DNA of 43,718 nucleotides from Candidatus Iainarchaeum andersonii SCGC AAA011-E11. GTDB taxonomy: Archaea; Iainarchaeota; Iainarchaeia; Iainarchaeales; Iainarchaeaceae. The position numbers and the translations under genes are program-made. The stretch is taken from positions 1 through 43,718 of the forward strand of contig AQRS01000041.1 of NCBI GenBank assembly GCA_000402355.1, given 5' to 3'. How positions within the stretch are numbered: position 1 is the first letter of the stretch; every line of letters starts with the position of its first letter. Shown here piece after piece: positions 41,676-43,718 of the stretch. The notes under the pieces are model-generated. The model was not told where the DNA came from and made no database searches. It saw nothing but the letters and a program-made list of their open reading frames with translations.

Positions 41676-41733
41676 ATTATTGTTATACATAGATAACCAT
41701 ATAAAACTTTATTCGCATTGGGGTAAGGGCGGG

Positions 41734-41958
41734 TTATGCATTTTCCTGTTTCATTGAAATGGATTCATATGCTTTCTGGAGCGCCAGAATTGCTTTGGGA
41801 AGTTCATTCACCTTGAAAGAGCTCGATGAGCGCCAATTATCACCGTCCTTGAACCTCTTCTCAATTGAAACGGTTTTATAATTCCCTTTCGCGGATTCGT
41901 TTTCCCACACGGCAACCTGCACTGTTCCTGCACTGAATTTCATTATTGGTTTGGTCAT
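41734..41958 (-). CDS. Small conserved protein, possibly nucleic-acid binding
   Basis: A 74-residue protein. Its pattern is IMKFSAGTVQVAVWENESAK, a strand with YKTVSIEKRFKDGDNW, then SSFKVNELPKAILALQKAYE. This strand-rich layout ending in a helix recalls small PC4/Whirly-like ssDNA-binding proteins, and similar small proteins occur in other DPANN genomes as far as I recall; the assignment is uncertain. AGGGGGTGA lies six bases before the ATG at 41958 and decides the start over 41991. Confidence 0.6.
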   Translation of the reverse strand: MTKPIMKFSAGTVQVAVWENESAKGNYKTVSIEKRFKDGDNWRSSSSFKVNELPKAILALQKAYESISMKQENA

Positions 41959-41987
41959 TTTTTCACCCCCTAAAAAAGAATAATGGT

Positions 41988-42118
41988 TCACGGCGAAACA
42001 AAGGCCTTGATTGTTCCGTAGCGTGAATGCGGCACTAAAATGCGCGCGAAAACCTTATCCTTGAACCCCTGCTGTAGGGCTTTGTCTCGACAAACCTCAT
42101 TATCCTGAATTCATACAT
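41988..42118 (-). pseudogene. Possible frameshifted small gene
   Basis: From an ATG at 42118 the frame reads MYEFRIMRFVETKPYSR; a second frame then continues as GFKDKVFARILVPHSRYG and TIKAFVSP to a stop at 41988. The two parts join with one frameshift around 42065-42070. No single frame covers them. It is the only content I can suggest for the 41959-42242 gap besides a TTTATAAA box near 42155. Low support. Confidence 0.25.
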
Positions 42119-42242
42119 TCAAAATCACCTCTGAAAACAATCTTGGCTAAGGAGATTTATAAACAACAGGAAGGGGCTCATTGCCGGTGCGGATTTTTGG
42201 TTATGCGTTTTGCAGCATTCTTTGGGCATTTTTATAAGCGAT

Positions 42243-42962
42243 TTATTTCAGCAGGAGCCTCAAGGAAAACACGTGAAGAAGCAATCCAAGCGGAACAGCA
42301 AAAGCGGGCACCAAAACCAATGGGAGCTGGGTCATTATTTCTGTAGTCGGGGTTACCGCAACCAATTGTATCGGGACTGGAAATACCAGAATAATTCCAG
42401 TTGCAATGGCAATTACCAAATCAACAATACCGAAAACATTCCAGGCAATTGCCAGTTTTTTTGAAAAAGATTTTCTTTTCCAGTAAAAGAAAGCCACTGC
42501 CGGGGCACTCAGACCAACTATCACATCTCCAACACCGGAAGGGATTGCGAAAAGCCCGGGTAGCAGCCCTTGCGCAAACAGAAACAGGAATACTATTCCC
42601 CCAAACCTGTATGTCTGTATCAGGATAAGCCATTCCTGGGAAAGGTTATCAAGTATTTTTTGGAATGTAACCGAGGTCTTCATTAGCCTATAACCGACAA
42701 AAACAGGAATGAAGAACCCAAGCGGCACAAAAGGAGAAAGAAACTCCGGAGTCACGTGGAAAATATCGATTAAAGCTAATCCTAGAACCAGGAAGAACCA
42801 GCCAACCAAAGCCAACCCTGAAATAATTGTTATGCGCAGTTTCTTTTGGGGGGCAAAATCCATTGCCTGGACAATTTTGTGGATGCGAATCCAAAAAAGA
42901 ACGGCAATAAGCAAAGTAAGGCTCATTGATAAAAATGATAATGGAGAAAAATCAATGGCCAT
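42243..42962 (-). CDS. Seven-helix membrane protein, unknown
   Basis: A 239-residue protein with about seven membrane helices: near 6-26, 44-64, 73-95, 121-141, 147-163, 176-195 and 213-235. A central SGVGDVIVGLSAPAVAFFYW segment has polar residues inside the membrane. The ATG at 42962 was chosen because GGGGAGTGA lies five bases upstream; the frame opens at 42983. No family recognised. It stands alone. Confidence 0.65.
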   Translation of the reverse strand: MAIDFSPLSFLSMSLTLLIAVLFWIRIHKIVQAMDFAPQKKLRITIISGLALVGWFFLVLGLALIDIFHVTPEFLSPFVPLGFFIPVFVGYRLMKTSVTFQKILDNLSQEWLILIQTYRFGGIVFLFLFAQGLLPGLFAIPSGVGDVIVGLSAPAVAFFYWKRKSFSKKLAIAWNVFGIVDLVIAIATGIILVFPVPIQLVAVTPTTEIMTQLPLVLVPAFAVPLGLLLHVFSLRLLLK

Positions 42963-43074
42963 ATAGTCACTCCCCGATTTCATTCATTATTAAAACTGCA
43001 CCAAAGAAAAGTGTCAACCAAATGCCCTCTTTCTTTCAACGCAGGCTCTCTTTCTTTTTCGTCAACGTTTCCTT

Positions 43075-43145
43075 GTCCCTATGGGACGAGGCCTCGCAAA
43101 ACCTTAAAAGTTTTGCAAGGTTCTTTCTCTTACAAAGAGAAAGAA
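43075..43145. repeat. Three consecutive hairpins
   Basis: GTCCC-TAT-GGGAC (43075-43087), GCAAAAC-CTTAAAA-GTTTTGC (43096-43116) and TTCTTTCTCTT-ACA-AAGAGAAAGAA (43121-43145, a perfect eleven-pair stem). They follow the 3' end of the truncated minus-strand gene, so termination is possible. The first belongs to the CCC-NNN-GGG set found in other spacers. Confidence 0.65.
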
Positions 43146-43155
43146 AAAGGTTGTG

Positions 43156-43289
43156 TCATTCCTTCGCCCACTTTTCCATCATCTGGAGCGCCCTTATCTG
43201 CCCCTGCATTTCGGAAATCTTTTTGCCGAGGTCCTTCAATTGCGCTTCGCTCATGTCGCTGCGGAAGCCCTGCAGTTCATCCGCGTACT
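43156..43289 (-). pseudogene. 3' fragment of a gene cut by the repeated element
   Basis: On the minus strand the frame KYADELQGFRSDMSEAQLKD then LGKKISEMQGQIRALQMMEK and WAKE runs to a stop at 43156. It is open right up to the edge of the repeat at 43290 and has no start of its own other than an internal ATG (32 codons). The amphipathic helical sequence looks like a real protein C-terminus, so the element appears to have interrupted a gene. Its family is unknown. Confidence 0.55.
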
Positions 43290-43575
43290 TTGCGAATAGT
43301 CAGAGCCGCTTTCATCAGTGATTTCGACAGCAGTAATGACTATAGTAACATTTAAGTCTACCATATGCTTTAATATGATAATGATTGAAGGGGAAGCTAA
43401 AAGAAGGCCGTCACCGACGTTGGAAACTGTAAGAATGATAGAGGACGCTATCAAGAAGAATAATAGGAAGTATACTAAAACAGCACTTTGGGAGAACTTG
43501 CCCAAAAAAGTGATGTATCAGACCTACAAAGTTGCACTGGATTATTTGATCGACTCAAATAAGGTAGCGTTGAAT
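43290..43575. repeat. Repeated element, copy R
   Basis: The inverted partner of bases 1-286. The left boundary is sharp, at TTGCGAATAG. The element may extend past 43575, because copy L is cut there by the window edge. It carries a TATA-like TTTAAG (about 43350) and the start of the small gene at 43375. Confidence 0.93.
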
Positions 43576-43674
43576 AGCCACAAAGTAACTTGGATGTATT
43601 ACCCGGAAGTTTTCAAAAAACTCCTTGAAAAAACAGTTGATTCTGACGCGAATATCAACCCGCGAGATATTTAG
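43375..43674 (+). CDS. Small element-encoded protein (complete copy), winged-helix-like
   Basis: A 99-residue protein, MIMIEGEAKRRPSPTLETV then a helix (RMIEDAIKKNNRKYTKTALW), then ENLPKKVMYQTYKVALDYLI, the turn SNKVALNSHKVTW and the end YYPEVFKKLLEKTV. The order helix, helix, helix, beta-turn resembles a winged helix whose wing is VALNSHKVTWMYYP. The ATG at 43375 was chosen because TTTAAG lies about 25 bases upstream; a GTG at 43318 would lengthen it. It is present at both window ends, has no recognised transposase motif, and is the only gene visible in the element. Confidence 0.7.
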   Translation: MIMIEGEAKRRPSPTLETVRMIEDAIKKNNRKYTKTALWENLPKKVMYQTYKVALDYLIDSNKVALNSHKVTWMYYPEVFKKLLEKTVDSDANINPRDI

Positions 43675-43718
43675 GCGTGGCACCGGCAATGAACCCACTC
43701 ATTGCTTTAAATAAAAAA

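Noticed and set aside
1..43718. Window as a circular molecule or one with direct terminal repeats
   Set aside because: The end repeats are inverted, not direct, and the right end continues 143 bases past the match, so they do not show circularity.
1..43718. tRNA or rRNA genes
   Set aside because: No spacer shows a recognisable T-loop/acceptor combination or rRNA sequence by reading. A tRNA with an intron could still escape notice.

Overview
The window looks like a complete or nearly complete contig from a small-genome archaeon, most likely a DPANN-type lineage (Diapherotrites/Iainarchaeota- or Micrarchaeota-like; the placement is inference). Archaeal hallmarks are both PolD subunits, an Orc1/Cdc6 initiator, Hel308, archaeal SepF, CarS for archaeol lipids, eS1 and uS15 ribosomal proteins, Kae1 and Bud32 as separate genes, SecD/SecF in archaeal order, an archaeosortase, and many TATA-box promoters placed for leaderless mRNAs. 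I recognise no tRNA, rRNA or CRISPR array.

Layout. 1-724: end of a repeated element inserted in a transposase gene. 796-2270: small toxin-antitoxin type genes. 2348-3334: kae1. 3511-10755: a 2057-residue secreted repeat protein carrying an ice-binding domain and a beta-propeller, then a tail-anchored surface protein. 10865-12072: a second VapBC pair and a membrane protein. 12229-16427: an HTH regulator divergent from grpE-dnaK-dnaJ, with a palindromic operator candidate between them. 16428-18180: palindrome-rich spacer, small genes and a convergent RelE pair. 18307-23962: valS, a membrane-anchored protein, frameshifted bud32, an unknown gene, rps15 and rps3ae. 23959-25758: DUF92, CarS and archaeosortase. 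25744-28244: secF-secD on the minus strand. 28279-34634: NOG1-like GTPase, UPF0147, DP1 and DP2. 34636-36842: a dispersed repeat, orphan genes, and sepF with a tail-anchored partner. 37247-38452: orc1/cdc6, followed by IS605-like palindromes. 38559-41675: hel308 cluster with an RHH-HTH regulator. 41734-42962: a small possible nucleic-acid-binding protein and a membrane protein. 43156-43718: a truncated gene abutting a second, inverted copy of the left-end element.

How genes work together. The chaperone genes form one stress module with a probable dedicated repressor. DUF92, CarS and archaeosortase suggest a lipid and surface-anchoring module, for which the tail-anchored protein at 9784 is a candidate substrate. 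UPF0147, DP1 and DP2 form a replication operon, with the replication initiator and Hel308 close by. Non-coding spacers are unusually rich in short GC-rich hairpins and dispersed repeats. The strongest candidates for something undescribed are the mobile element encoding a small protein at both ends, the surface protein with domains nested inside its repeats, and a two-copy double stem-loop element.
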